Below are positions 22,458-31,966 of a stretch of DNA of 64,000 nt, one piece after another (positions within the stretch are counted from its first letter, which is position 1; every line of letters starts with the position of its first letter). A program made the position numbers and the translations under genes. The DNA is from Alkalicella caledoniensis. GTDB lineage: Bacteria; Bacillota; Proteinivoracia; Proteinivoracales; Proteinivoracaceae. The stretch lies in the NCBI RefSeq assembly GCF_014467015.1, contig NZ_CP058559.1, forward strand, positions 3,162,001-3,226,000. The letters are read 5' to 3'. The notes beneath the pieces are model-generated. The model searched no databases. It worked only from the letters and a program-made list of their open reading frames with translations, and had not been told where the DNA came from.

Positions 22458-23084
22458 GTGAAGAACTTATTGTTTATGAACACTGTTTTAGAAAAGTTTA
22501 GTGACACAGACTTTATTAAGAAGTTAGTTGTTATATGTATGAGGGCTATGGCCGGTATTATTTCACTACTTGGTTTATTTCTTTTCTTTGGCCTACTAAA
22601 TGAAATTTTTAGTGGTATGTTGGCTGGTTCCACTGCATTTTTAGGACTGATCTTTGCTCTTTTGTTTGTTATAATAACCTACATGGTTGTACACGTGCTT
22701 ATTGCTAGGGCAAATGATATTAATAAAACTCAGCTTATCCACTACCCAATACTGACTTTAATATCTAAGCTTATAAAAATCATTGGAGAGGTCTATATCA
22801 CTTTTTTATTCCCCATATGTATAGCCATGGGCTTTTTTGTGATTTTATCAAGCAGCGACTATTTAAGTTATATGCTTTTAGAGCCATTTCGTTTTACTGG
22901 TGTATTCACGTTTATAGGGTATGGATACCACTTTAACCCCATGGATGGATTAATAGTAATGATTTTTGGGCTATTTGCTTCTTTGACTATATTTTTCGCA
23001 ACTTATGGAATTTCAGAGTTGATAACTTTGATAGTTAATGTAGGTAAAAAAAGTAATATAAGTTCACCTTCTCAAATACCCTAA
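22458..23084 (+). CDS. Multi-pass membrane protein of unknown function
   Basis: 208 residues from GTG 22458 (AAAAGGAGGGAAAAAC upstream). About five hydrophobic helices: residues 28-48, 52-82, 110-135, 140-160 and 165-195. The last 10 residues are Ser/Pro rich. No family recognised. It stands between a divergent acyltransferase-like gene and an EamA transporter. Confidence 0.6.
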   Translation: MKNLLFMNTVLEKFSDTDFIKKLVVICMRAMAGIISLLGLFLFFGLLNEIFSGMLAGSTAFLGLIFALLFVIITYMVVHVLIARANDINKTQLIHYPILTLISKLIKIIGEVYITFLFPICIAMGFFVILSSSDYLSYMLLEPFRFTGVFTFIGYGYHFNPMDGLIVMIFGLFASLTIFFATYGISELITLIVNVGKKSNISSPSQIP

Positions 23085-23133
23085 AATAATGTAGAATCAA
23101 TGTAGAAAATACTTATAGTGGAGAGATGACTTG

Positions 23134-24036
23134 ATGAGCGATAATAAATTAGCAACTTTAGCAGTACTGGCAACGGTTTTTTTCTGGGGAGGCTCAGGAT
23201 CCATAACCAAGATAGCTCTTCGGGAGTTATCGCCTTCTATACTAGTTACTTCAAGAACATTGATAGCGGGGCTTTTGCTGGTGATAATTAGTAAAAAGAT
23301 CTATGGTCATGTTGTGTTAACTAAAAAAGACCACAAGTTACTGGCCCTATGTGGTTTTGTTGGGTATTCAGTTTATTTTCTATTAGAGAGTTATGGTTTT
23401 AGTCTAATAACTGCAGCTAACGGAACTCTTATTTTAGCAGCTATCCCTTTGTTTACTGTGGCCATTGAAGTCCTTTGGCTTAAAGAGTCCATTAGTTTTA
23501 ACAAAGGCTTAGGTGTATTGATATCCATGGTTGGTGTGGGACTAGTTATTGGTAAGTCAGTATCTATTTCAGGAAACTCACATGAAATGTTAGGTACTTT
23601 ATTTATGCTAGGTGCCGCTTTGAGTTGGGCAATATACACAATTGTGGCCAAAGGATTAAACCCTGAACAGCCTAGTGTTTTGCTAACTGCTTATCAAATG
23701 CTTTACGGTGTGATATTTATGATTCCTGCTTTACTCTTTGAAGGGGTGGGATCTATAAGTATATCTCCTATAACAATTGGAAGTGTATTGTATTTGGCAC
23801 TTTTTTGTTCTGCCCTTGCGTGTTTCTTATTTTTGATTGCTATCAAAGGCTTAGGACCATCTAGCACAAATGTATATCTAAACCTCATGCCCTTTGTAGG
23901 CATAATCGTAGCTTACTTTGTATTAGGAGAAAGCCTGTATCCAATGCAATACATCGGTGGTATAGTTATTGTAGCTGGAGTATTTTTAGTTAACTATAAA
24001 GGAACCCAAAAGGCTCAGGTTGTGATAGAAAGCTAA
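23134..24036 (+). CDS. EamA/DMT-family transporter
   Basis: 300 residues, ten membrane helices in two related halves as in the drug/metabolite transporter superfamily. FFWGGSGSITKIALRELSP and the ESISFNKGLGVLISMVGVGLV / GESLYPMQYIGGIVIVAGVFLV pair mark the two EamA repeats. The substrate is unknown. ATG 23134 was taken over TTG 23131 because GGAGAG is 8 bases upstream. Confidence 0.88.
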   Translation: MSDNKLATLAVLATVFFWGGSGSITKIALRELSPSILVTSRTLIAGLLLVIISKKIYGHVVLTKKDHKLLALCGFVGYSVYFLLESYGFSLITAANGTLILAAIPLFTVAIEVLWLKESISFNKGLGVLISMVGVGLVIGKSVSISGNSHEMLGTLFMLGAALSWAIYTIVAKGLNPEQPSVLLTAYQMLYGVIFMIPALLFEGVGSISISPITIGSVLYLALFCSALACFLFLIAIKGLGPSSTNVYLNLMPFVGIIVAYFVLGESLYPMQYIGGIVIVAGVFLVNYKGTQKAQVVIES

Positions 24037-24061
24037 TATTTACTAGGATGGAAGTGATAAT

Positions 24062-24670
24062 ATGAATAGTTATTTAGTTGCATCTTTTGCAGGCTATTTT
24101 CTAGGTTCCTTTCAAACAGCGTACTTTCTAGGTAAGATTATTAATAAAATTGATATTCGCGAACATGGCACCAATAACGCTGGAGCTTCTAACGTAACTA
24201 CCGTTATGGGCTGGAAATATGGTGTGGCCACAGCCCTTGTGGATATTTTAAAGGGTATTGTAGCTGTGCTTTTTATAAGATTTTTCGTTTCAAAATCCGA
24301 AATTTTTCCGTTTATAGCAGGTAGTACTGCTGTCTTAGGCCATATTTTCCCCTACTACCTAGGCTTTCGAGGTGGCAAAGGGCTAGCAACTATGCTAGGA
24401 ATGACACTGGCCTATGACTATAGGATTGGATTGATTTTATTTTTAGTTGTTTTAATTATAACTATAGTAACAGACTATATAGCCCTTGGAGCAATAGTGA
24501 TGTACTCACTATTTCCAATATTGACTCTGTATTTTGGCCATCCAATAGAAGGGGTTTATATAGGAATAACCCTTGCACTTATAGCTTACTTTAAGCATTA
24601 TGGAAATTTTATAAGGATAAAAAATAATGAGGAAAGCGGTCTCAGAGCCGCACTAAAAAGTAGAAAATAA
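24062..24670 (+). CDS. plsY: Glycerol-3-phosphate acyltransferase PlsY
   Basis: 202 residues with five hydrophobic helices. The three PlsY motifs are visible: GSFQTAYFLGK (phosphate loop), HGTNNAGASNV and GHIFPYYLGFRGGKGLAT. It transfers an acyl group from acyl-phosphate to glycerol-3-phosphate, the first step of phospholipid synthesis. A terminator begins 9 bases after the stop codon. Confidence 0.95.
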   Translation: MNSYLVASFAGYFLGSFQTAYFLGKIINKIDIREHGTNNAGASNVTTVMGWKYGVATALVDILKGIVAVLFIRFFVSKSEIFPFIAGSTAVLGHIFPYYLGFRGGKGLATMLGMTLAYDYRIGLILFLVVLIITIVTDYIALGAIVMYSLFPILTLYFGHPIEGVYIGITLALIAYFKHYGNFIRIKNNEESGLRAALKSRK

Positions 24671-24678
24671 AAAGGTTC

Positions 24679-24712
24679 AACTAAAAAAAACGCCAGGGGC
24701 GTTTTTTTAGTT
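24679..24712 (+). terminator. Intrinsic terminator after plsY
   Basis: AACTAAAAAAAACGCC pairs with GGCGTTTTTTTAGTT, loop AGG; T-run within the 3' arm. A mirror A-run makes it usable on both strands. Confidence 0.85.
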
Positions 24713-24842
24713 CATACAGAGTTTTCCACTAGGGCTTGGGTAATGGGAGCTGAAAAATAGTCAGTAAAACTTATGGCTTAAAGTTTGAAGAATTACTTTG
24801 CAGTAATATGTAAATACTAAACCAAAGGAAAGGGGTGAGATT

Positions 24843-25442
24843 TTGATAAAAGTAAGTGATGTTTTGGGGCTTCCCCTTCTTTCAACTTCTGAAGGTGAGA
24901 GATTAGGGATGGTTCATGAAGTTTTATTGAATCTTGCTAAAGGTGTGATAACAGGCTTTATTTTAGAAAACGGTGGTTTTTTACGGGAAGCAAAAATAGT
25001 TGATATAAGTCAAATAAAGAATATAGGAGAAGGTGCAGTAACTGTGCCTTCTGGTGAACTAAAATTTGAAAAGAATCTTGAAAAATTCAGTGACTGCCAT
25101 AAATACAAAGAGTTCATAACTAAGCCAGTATTTACTCAAGCAGGAAAAAGCATAGGTATAATTCAAGATGTTTTTGTTAATGAGACCAATGGTCATATAG
25201 TAGGTTTTGAAGTTTCAGAAGGTCTTATTCACGATATATTAGAAGGAAGAGGTATAATTCCTTTGCCAAAGTCAACAATATATGGAAAGGATACAGTGGT
25301 TGTACCCAATTATGTTATTGACTTTTTCGAGAAAAACAGAGGGAAAAAAGAGATGATGTTAGAAAGACTTACTTCCCTAGAAGCAATTTGGGAAAAAGCT
25401 GAGGAAGGGGCAGACTACTGGTCAAATGTAGAACAATATTGA
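24843..25442 (+). CDS. PRC-barrel domain protein
   Basis: 199 residues, TTG start with AAAGGGGTGAGAT upstream. Two PRC-barrel repeats are seen: ISDVLGLPLLSTSEGERLG-like residues 2-70 and TKPVFTQAGKSIGIIQDVFVNETNGHIVGFEVSEG at about 95-130. Such proteins sense or bind small ligands or RNA/protein partners; related clostridial YlmC/YmxH types are sporulation-linked. The exact role is unknown. The next gene begins 17 bases on. Confidence 0.8.
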   Translation: MIKVSDVLGLPLLSTSEGERLGMVHEVLLNLAKGVITGFILENGGFLREAKIVDISQIKNIGEGAVTVPSGELKFEKNLEKFSDCHKYKEFITKPVFTQAGKSIGIIQDVFVNETNGHIVGFEVSEGLIHDILEGRGIIPLPKSTIYGKDTVVVPNYVIDFFEKNRGKKEMMLERLTSLEAIWEKAEEGADYWSNVEQY

Positions 25443-25459
25443 TGGAGGTTGATCAAGCT

Positions 25460-25642
25460 ATGTTATGCCCTGTTTGTAGTGGAAAAGATATAGGTAAAGT
25501 TGCTAACAATCAATTTTACTGTTGGACCTGTTTTGTTGTTTTCAATGTTAATAAAGGAAATAATATAACGGGTGTTTACGATGTAGATGATGAAGGAACT
25601 TTAGTTTCATTAGAGGATGACGAGTATTCATTAGATATGTAG
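25460..25642 (+). CDS. Small zinc-ribbon protein
   Basis: 60 residues from ATG 25460, which has GGAGGTTGATCAAGCT upstream. CPVCSGKD and CWTC form a four-Cys zinc ribbon; the remainder is acidic (DVDDEGTLVSLEDDEYSLDM). Function unknown. It lies between PRC-barrel and YtxH-like genes and is likely co-transcribed. Confidence 0.7.
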   Translation: MLCPVCSGKDIGKVANNQFYCWTCFVVFNVNKGNNITGVYDVDDEGTLVSLEDDEYSLDM

Positions 25643-25669
25643 TTTAGGCTATTTTAGGAGGTGAATTCC

Positions 25670-26068
25670 TTGAGACGAGGTTATGTTAAAGGTTTAGTAA
25701 TCGGAGGTCTAATCGGAGTAGCTTTGGGTAAGATGTGGAAAAAAAGAGAACAACGGGATGAATCAAGATTCTTTGGTAATGATGGATATAGTGATTATAA
25801 TGATCTTACTAAAGATCGTTTAGATGATGATTTTGATGAAAATGCCTACTTAAACGAGTTTAGTCAATATGACGACGATCATGAAGAAGAATATGAACAT
25901 CATGATGCCCATGATAAAGTAATCAATAGATCACAGCCTTATATTAATGAGTTTGCAGAAGAAATTCATGATAGTGAAGATACTAGAGTATTGAATGAGT
26001 ACCTTCCTAGGAGAAGGAGAATAGCAAGAGTTCAAAACACAAAGAGACAAAAAGGTGGTAAACACTAA
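25670..26068 (+). CDS. YtxH-like membrane-anchored acidic protein
   Basis: 132 residues from TTG 25670, 8 bases after AGGAGG (GTG 25661 lies in that site). One helix at residues 5-22 (VKGLVIGGLIGVALGKMW) resembles the YtxH anchor. A long Asp/Glu/His-rich region and a basic C-terminal tail (RRRRIARVQNTKRQKGGKH) follow. Function unknown. Confidence 0.6.
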   Translation: MRRGYVKGLVIGGLIGVALGKMWKKREQRDESRFFGNDGYSDYNDLTKDRLDDDFDENAYLNEFSQYDDDHEEEYEHHDAHDKVINRSQPYINEFAEEIHDSEDTRVLNEYLPRRRRIARVQNTKRQKGGKH

Positions 26069-26078
26069 AATTAAGCCG

Positions 26079-26111
26079 GCAGTCTAAGTAATTAGGCTGC
26101 TATTTTATTTA
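26079..26111 (+). terminator. Intrinsic terminator
   Basis: GCAGTCTAA pairs with TTAGGCTGC (one G-U) around GTAA, followed by TATTTTATTTATTATTTT. It ends the PRC/zinc-ribbon/YtxH-like operon. Confidence 0.8.
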
Positions 26112-26178
26112 TTATTTTAATGGTAATGTTTTCATTACCGTATAAAAATGGTATAATGTTTTTAAGGAGGTGCTGCCC

Positions 26179-27249
26179 ATGACTCTAAGGGAGTTTTTTT
26201 CAAATAAATACGTCGTGCTTATAACTAAGTTAGTAATTATAGCTCTATTACTAACAGTAGTTTATACATACAGGCTCCAAATCATATCTTTAATAATACC
26301 ATTATTTGTAGCATTAGTTATAGCATATTTACTGAATCCTATTGTAGTATTTCTTCAAAATAGGAAAGTACCTAGAGGCGTTGCTGTATTAATAATATAT
26401 CTGTTATTGTTCGTAATGTTGTTTGCATTAATAAATAGATTTATACCAGTTGTAGCAGGAGAGATAGCTAGGCTGCAGAGTTTTGTTCCTGAATATACAA
26501 GATATACCACGGATTTCATATTAGATATAAACGATCAAATAAACAGACTTGAACTACCAGAAGCCATACAGCAAAGCATCCAAGATACAACCCAAAACAT
26601 TGAGTTAAGGCTAACTGGTTTTTTAGAATCATTACCAGGTATCGTTACAAATATAGCCCTAGGAGCATTTCAGGTATTTCTAGTTTTAGTGTATACATTC
26701 TACCTGCTTAGAGATTACTATAGTGTACAGGAATTTCTGTTTAAGCTAATATCACCTAAGAGAAAGCAGACTGTAATAAAGGTTTTAAGGGAAATAGATG
26801 AGTCCATGGGGAACTACATTAGAGGTCAATTTATTAACTGCCTTTTCATTGGTGTAACTTGCTATATAGGATTAAGGATATTAAATGTGGATTTTGCATT
26901 GATTTTAGGTATAATAGCTGGTATAACAAACATCATTCCTTATTTCGGACCATGGATTGGTGCTGTTCCTGCTATAATAGTAGCTGCCTTTACAGACCCT
27001 ATGCTAGCTTTAAAAGTTATAATTTGGTATGTAATAGTACAACAAATCGAAAGCAATGTTGTTGCACCACAGGTTTTGGGGAAAAAGATGGGAATGCACC
27101 CTCTTTTAGTTATATTCTCTTTAATAGCTGGTGGAAAATTCATGGGGATTTTAGGTATGATAATAGGGGTTCCAGTTGTAGCTATAATTAGAATACTGTT
27201 AAAGAACTTTTTTGCACGCTATCTACCTGACGGTATCTTTAGAAAATAG
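26179..27249 (+). CDS. AI-2E family transporter (YdbI/PerM/TerC-like permease)
   Basis: 356 residues from ATG 26179 (AAGGAGG 8 bases upstream). Eight hydrophobic segments. LVIAYLLNPIVVFLQNRKVPRGVAV, the soluble middle part with SLPGIVTNIALG, IIAGITNIIPYFGPWIGAVPA and VVAPQVLGKKMGMHPLLVIFSLIAGG are family signatures. Members export small molecules, including autoinducer-2, or exchange ions; the substrate here is unknown. It lies just upstream of the alaS T-box. Confidence 0.9.
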   Translation: MTLREFFSNKYVVLITKLVIIALLLTVVYTYRLQIISLIIPLFVALVIAYLLNPIVVFLQNRKVPRGVAVLIIYLLLFVMLFALINRFIPVVAGEIARLQSFVPEYTRYTTDFILDINDQINRLELPEAIQQSIQDTTQNIELRLTGFLESLPGIVTNIALGAFQVFLVLVYTFYLLRDYYSVQEFLFKLISPKRKQTVIKVLREIDESMGNYIRGQFINCLFIGVTCYIGLRILNVDFALILGIIAGITNIIPYFGPWIGAVPAIIVAAFTDPMLALKVIIWYVIVQQIESNVVAPQVLGKKMGMHPLLVIFSLIAGGKFMGILGMIIGVPVVAIIRILLKNFFARYLPDGIFRK

Positions 27250-27267
27250 TTTTTTGTATAGAAATGT

Positions 27268-27296
27268 TTGACAAAGGATAACTTAAATAATATAAT
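27268..27296 (+). promoter_or_regulatory. Sigma-A promoter of the alaS T-box transcript
   Basis: TTGACA and TATAAT with a 17-base spacer, both perfect consensus, about 30 bases before the start of the T-box structure. Confidence 0.9.
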
Positions 27297-27329
27297 ATAC
27301 ACAAATTGGATATAGTTTAGTTTCTATGA

Positions 27330-27541
27330 TAGGAAAAGTAAGTTGAATAAGCACTTCAAAGAGAGAGGGTCCATGGCTGAAAGACCTTTCAAGTGCAGCA
27401 ACTGAAAGCTACCCTTGAGAAATATGCAAAACATATCGTTGGCTACGTTATAGCTAAATTAAGAGGCCTATTCAGGCAATTAGGGTGGTACCGCGGATAA
27501 TCCGTCCCTGTTGAAATAAATCAACAGGGGCGGTTTTTTGT
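27330..27541 (+). promoter_or_regulatory. T-box riboswitch (tRNA-Ala sensing) controlling alaS
   Basis: The universal T-box sequence AGGGTGGTACCGCGG is at 27482-27496. A terminator stem (CCGTCCCTGTTG / CAACAGGGGCGG, 27502-27533) and six T follow, so binding of uncharged tRNA would favour the antiterminator. Stem I starts near 27358 (AGAGAGAGGGTCC). A candidate specifier GCT (Ala) is at 27408-27410, before ACCCTTGAGA. Low charged tRNA-Ala should raise alaS expression. Confidence 0.93.
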
Positions 27542-28029
27542 TTAGCCGCAGTGAGCAGTTCGTGAAAAAGATCAAAACCAGCCTCACACTAACCTTCACT
27601 AGCTAAATGGCTTACAATTTACTATTAGTCACGGGCCATTACTGTCAAGATTCCTGGATGTTCTTTACACGGCACCCTTCGGGTATCACTGGCCAATGGG
27701 GCTACGAAACAGGGAAATATTACTAGTTTCCTTTTCCGTGGGGGACAGATTCAGATAGCTAATTTAATCCGAGTTATAAAGGTTTGCCGTGACTATAAAG
27801 TAAATATTAAATCTTTGATCTCGTACGCTTTTTGGTCTTTGAATAGTGAAGAGTAGTGGTAAATAAAAGACCATCAAAACCAGCCCCCGCAAAAGCAAAT
27901 AATAAAGTCCTACTTACATGTCTAGTGATGAAAATGGTGGATGGTTTGTTGGTGTACATGGTGTCTAATGTTTAAGATATTTTAAAACTTAAGTTTTTAT
28001 TGATTATACATTGAAAGGAGCAATACAAA
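27542..28029 (+). other. 488-nt non-coding segment between T-box terminator and alaS
   Basis: No plausible gene is seen. The segment holds a 13-bp direct repeat ATCAAAACCAGCC at 27571 and 27873 (302 bp apart) and a tight CACCC-TTCG-GGGT-like hairpin near 27677. It has less of the A/T-rich character of ordinary leaders. It may be an inserted element or structured leader. A normal ribosome site (AAAGGAGCAAT) precedes alaS. Confidence 0.5.
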
Positions 28030-30633
28030 ATGAAAACAAATGAAATAAGAGGTCTATATTTACAATTTTTTGAAAAGAAAATGCATGACGTACTAGACAG
28101 TGCATCACTAATACCACAAAATGATCCCAGCTTACTACTTGTAGGTGCTGGCATGGCACCATTTAAGGATTATTTTACTGGTAAAGTTAAGCGAGATAAC
28201 CCAAGGGTAGCCACATGTCAAAAATGTATTCGAACAGGTGATGTTGACAATGTTGGTAAAACAGCAAGGCACCATACTTTCTTTGAGATGCTAGGCAACT
28301 TTTCCTTTGGAGATTACTTTAAAAAAGAAGCAGTATCTTGGGCATGGGAATTCTTGACAGAGGAGCTAAAACTTGACCCAAACAGGTTATGGCCATCAGT
28401 TTATGAGGAAGACGATGAAGCTTATGATCTATGGAAAGATATGATTAAAGTGCCAGAAGAGAGGATTGTAAGACTAGGTAAGAAAGATAACTTTTGGGAA
28501 GTAGGAGTAGGTCCCTGTGGTCCCTGTTCTGAAATCTATGTGGATCAGGGGGAAAAATACGGTTGTGACAGCCCAGACTGTAAGCCGGGGTGTGACTGTG
28601 ATAGATACTTAGAAATCTGGAACCTAGTTTTCACACAGTTTGATAAAGATGAAGATGGTAACTACCATCCACTGACAAATAAAAATATCGATACAGGTAT
28701 GGGACTTGAGAGAGTTGCATCAGTTATGCAAGGGGTAACCAATAACTTTGAAATAGATATCATATTCCCCATAATTGAACAAGCAGAGAAAATGTCTGGA
28801 AAGAAATATGGTGTTAATGCTGAAACAGATATTTCTTTAAAGGTTATAGCTGACCACCTAAGGGCAACGGTATTTATGGTTTCTGATGGAGTATTACCTG
28901 GCAATGAGGGACGTGGTTATGTCCTAAGGCGCCTTTTAAGAAGGGCAGTTCGCCATGGTATGCTACTGGGAATCAAAGAGCAATTTATGTACAGACTTGT
29001 TGATACTCTTATTGAACTAATGGGGGATACCTACAACGAAATCCAAACCAAGAGGGATTATATAGTTAAGATAATAACCATTGAAGAGGAGAAGTTTGCT
29101 CAGACATTAGAGCAAGGTTTGCAACTTCTTGAAAACGAACTTGAAAAACTTAAAGATGGTGAGATCTTCCCAGGGACTACAGCGTTTAAATTATACGACA
29201 CCTACGGTTTTCCACTGGATCTAACAAAAGAAATTCTTCAAGAAAAAGGTTTCACTTTAGACGAAGCTAGCTATAAGAGTGAATTGGAAGCCCAAAGAAA
29301 CAGAGCAAGGGAAGCAAGGGGAGAAGTTGAGGCAATGGGTAGCCAAGAAACCCTAAGCTTATCTTCTTTAGACAAGAGTAAGTTCGTTGGTTATTCAAAA
29401 CTAACTGAGTCAGGGGATATCAAAAGCATCCTTGTAGGAAATAACGAAGTTGAGATATTAGAATCAGGTCAAGAAGGAAGTATAGTGTTAGAAAATAGCG
29501 TGTTTTATCCCCAAGGTGGTGGGCAACTTGGCGACAGGGGAGTTATAAAAACCCAAAGTGGTACATTTGAAGTTTTAGATACCCAGAAAAAAGGAAGCTA
29601 TATCCTGTTAAAGGGTAAGATTTTAGAGGGAAGTATTACGACAGGGCAACAATCTGAAATGGCTGTTGACCAGATTCTAAGGGCAAAAACTCAATATAAC
29701 CATACTGCAACTCATATCTTACACAAGGTTTTAAGAGAAGTCCTAGGTACCCACGTAGAGCAAGCTGGATCTGAGGTAGGTCCAGAGAGGTTGCGCTTTG
29801 ACTTTAGTCATTATGGAGCATGTACTTTAGAAGAACTTAAACTAATTCAAGAAAAGGTCAATACCATCATCGGAAAATCCCTACCTGTAACTACTGAAGA
29901 AACAGACATTGACACAGCAAAGAAAAAAGGTGCAACAGCTCTTTTTGGAGAGAAATATGAGAAACATGTAAGGGTAGTATCCGTGGGAGACTATAGCTTA
30001 GAACTATGTGGAGGTACCCATGTAAAAAACACATCAGAAATTAGGTATTTCAAAATACTCTCTGAAGGTGGTATAGGATCAGGCCTTCGCAGGATTGAAG
30101 CGGTTACAGGGGAAAAAGCATTTGAAATATTAGAAGGATTCCAACAAGACGTTGAATTCATAGCAGATTCTCTAAAATGTCAGACCAGCGAGGTTGTGCA
30201 AAAAACAGAAACACTTGTTCAAAAGCTTAAAGACCAAGAAAGAGAACTGAATCAGTTAAGACAAAAAATGGCTGGCTCACAAAAAGATGATATTTTAGCA
30301 AACAAAAAACAGATAGGCGACCTTGAAATTTATGTAAGTAAAGTAAATGTTTCTGATGCCAATAACTTAAGGGATTTAGCTGATAGCTTAGTTGAAAACA
30401 AAGAAACAGTTTTAGTTGTGCTAGGTGCTGTCATAGGGGATAAAGTTAATTTTGTTGCTAAAACAACTCCCCAAGGTGTAAAATCTGGGGTGCATTGTGG
30501 TAAAATAATCAAGGAGGTAGCTCAAACAGCTGGTGGTGGGGGCGGCGGTCGCCCAGATATGGCCCAGGCAGGTGGGAAGTTACCTGAGATGATTGATGAA
30601 GCTTTAAGTAAAGTATTACCATTCTTTGAATAG
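28030..30633 (+). CDS. alaS: Alanyl-tRNA synthetase
   Basis: 867 residues, standard length. The class II catalytic core includes FFEKKMHDVLDSASLIP, the motif 2 region GKTARHHTFFEMLGNFSFGDYF and motif 3 GMGLERVASVMQG. The editing domain has HTATHILHKVL and CGGTHVKNTSEI (zinc ligands His, His, Cys, His), and the C-Ala domain ends with AGGGGGGRPDMAQAGG. It charges tRNA-Ala in the cytosol and clears Ser/Gly mischarging. A T-box about 490 bases upstream regulates it. Confidence 0.98.
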   Translation: MKTNEIRGLYLQFFEKKMHDVLDSASLIPQNDPSLLLVGAGMAPFKDYFTGKVKRDNPRVATCQKCIRTGDVDNVGKTARHHTFFEMLGNFSFGDYFKKEAVSWAWEFLTEELKLDPNRLWPSVYEEDDEAYDLWKDMIKVPEERIVRLGKKDNFWEVGVGPCGPCSEIYVDQGEKYGCDSPDCKPGCDCDRYLEIWNLVFTQFDKDEDGNYHPLTNKNIDTGMGLERVASVMQGVTNNFEIDIIFPIIEQAEKMSGKKYGVNAETDISLKVIADHLRATVFMVSDGVLPGNEGRGYVLRRLLRRAVRHGMLLGIKEQFMYRLVDTLIELMGDTYNEIQTKRDYIVKIITIEEEKFAQTLEQGLQLLENELEKLKDGEIFPGTTAFKLYDTYGFPLDLTKEILQEKGFTLDEASYKSELEAQRNRAREARGEVEAMGSQETLSLSSLDKSKFVGYSKLTESGDIKSILVGNNEVEILESGQEGSIVLENSVFYPQGGGQLGDRGVIKTQSGTFEVLDTQKKGSYILLKGKILEGSITTGQQSEMAVDQILRAKTQYNHTATHILHKVLREVLGTHVEQAGSEVGPERLRFDFSHYGACTLEELKLIQEKVNTIIGKSLPVTTEETDIDTAKKKGATALFGEKYEKHVRVVSVGDYSLELCGGTHVKNTSEIRYFKILSEGGIGSGLRRIEAVTGEKAFEILEGFQQDVEFIADSLKCQTSEVVQKTETLVQKLKDQERELNQLRQKMAGSQKDDILANKKQIGDLEIYVSKVNVSDANNLRDLADSLVENKETVLVVLGAVIGDKVNFVAKTTPQGVKSGVHCGKIIKEVAQTAGGGGGGRPDMAQAGGKLPEMIDEALSKVLPFFE

Positions 30634-30744
30634 TAGAAGATTTTGTGGGAAAAATTTATTAATATAAGTTAAAAATTAGAGGAAAGGTATCTAATTTTGT
30701 CGAATAATAATAATAACAAACTAAAATGAAGGGGGTTGGACAAA

Positions 30745-31002
30745 ATGACCGAATCCCAACAAACGATGAAATTCACAGCCCAGAAAGAAATCGTTGATGT
30801 TAAAGAGGTCTTGACAGATGTATTTAAAAGTCTAGAGGAAAAAGGCTATAATCCCATTAACCAAATAGTAGGATACTTACTATCTGGTGACCCGGCTTAC
30901 ATTACTAGTCATAATAATGCTCGTGTTAAGATTAGAAAACTAGAGCGAGACGACATCTTAGAAGAATTGGTTAAAAGTTATATCGATGTTGTTGTCAAAT
31001 AA
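30745..31002 (+). CDS. ireB: IreB family regulatory phosphoprotein (UPF0297)
   Basis: 85 residues from ATG 30745 (GGGGGTT upstream). Sequence [56 protein letters not shown] is the IreB/YrzL family. In enterococci IreB is phosphorylated by the PASTA kinase IreK and affects cephalosporin resistance. Its place after alaS and before ruvX is conserved in Firmicutes. The 3' end overlaps the aldo/keto reductase gene by 17 bases. Confidence 0.93.
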   Translation: MTESQQTMKFTAQKEIVDVKEVLTDVFKSLEEKGYNPINQIVGYLLSGDPAYITSHNNARVKIRKLERDDILEELVKSYIDVVVK

Positions 31003-31951
31003 GGATTATAGAAGATTAGGACTTACTGATTTAAAAGTTTCACCCATATGTTTTGGTACATTAACAATTAGCCCTCTTCAGCGGAACTATTCCATTGAAG
31101 AGGGCAACACCCTTTTAAGAAAAGCTTATGAATTAGGTATAAATTTTGTGGATACTGCTGAAATATATGGAACCTATGGATATATACGAGAAAGTATAAA
31201 AAGATCTGGTTTCAGGCCAATTATTGCCACAAAGGCATATTGTTATGACGTAAAAACCGCAACAAAAAGTGTAGAAAGTGCTTTAAAAGAGTTAGATACG
31301 GACTACATAGATATTTTTTTATTGCATGAACAAACATCCTATCATTCAATAAAAGGTCATCAAGAAGCTATTGAAACATTGCTAGAATACAAGGTTCAGG
31401 GTAAAATAAAACATGTGGGAATTTCATGTCATACCATTTCAGCGGTACAGGGAAGTTTCGCCTTCCCCGAAATAGAAATAATCCACCCCATTTACAACAT
31501 GAGGGGTATTGGTATAGCCGACGGGTCCAAAGAGGAGATGTTAAAGGCTATAAACACCGCCGTTGATATGGGAAAGGGTATATATGGTATGAAAGCTTTA
31601 GGTGGAGGACATCTTATTAAAAATAAGGAAGAAGCATTAAAACACTGTTTTTCCATGAAAAGTTTTTCTTCTGTTGCCATAGGGATGCAAACTGTTGACG
31701 AAATAGTGTATAATATAAGTATATACTTAGATAAAGCTAAGGAATACCAAGATATAGCACGAAGGCTTGAAGGTAAGAAAAGGGAAATTTTAATTCATGA
31801 TTGGTGTACAAGCTGCGGAAAATGTAAGGATGTTTGTCCCCAGAAAGCTTTAAACCTTGGAGTAGAAACAATGGAAGTAGACACAAAGAAATGTGTTTTT
31901 TGTGGTTACTGCGCAAGGGTTTGTCCAGATTTTTGTATTAAAGTTATATGA
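30986..31951 (+). CDS. Aldo/keto reductase with C-terminal 4Fe-4S ferredoxin domain
   Basis: 321 residues. The barrel part has [26 protein letters not shown] (catalytic Asp/Tyr), ATKAYCYD (Lys) and FLLHEQ (His). The C-terminus holds two 4Fe-4S motifs: [12 protein letters not shown] and [15 protein letters not shown]. Such fusions are common in anaerobes and probably link NAD(P)H-type reduction to ferredoxin-like electron flow. The substrate is unknown. The ATG lies inside the ireB coding end. Confidence 0.88.
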   Translation: MLLSNKDYRRLGLTDLKVSPICFGTLTISPLQRNYSIEEGNTLLRKAYELGINFVDTAEIYGTYGYIRESIKRSGFRPIIATKAYCYDVKTATKSVESALKELDTDYIDIFLLHEQTSYHSIKGHQEAIETLLEYKVQGKIKHVGISCHTISAVQGSFAFPEIEIIHPIYNMRGIGIADGSKEEMLKAINTAVDMGKGIYGMKALGGGHLIKNKEEALKHCFSMKSFSSVAIGMQTVDEIVYNISIYLDKAKEYQDIARRLEGKKREILIHDWCTSCGKCKDVCPQKALNLGVETMEVDTKKCVFCGYCARVCPDFCIKVI

Positions 31952-31966
31952 TAGGAGTGTTTTTAT

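Noticed and set aside
24165-24183. TGGCAC followed by GC at the right distance
   Set aside because: Inside the conserved HGTNNAGA codons of plsY; -12 flank is ACGC, not TTGC.
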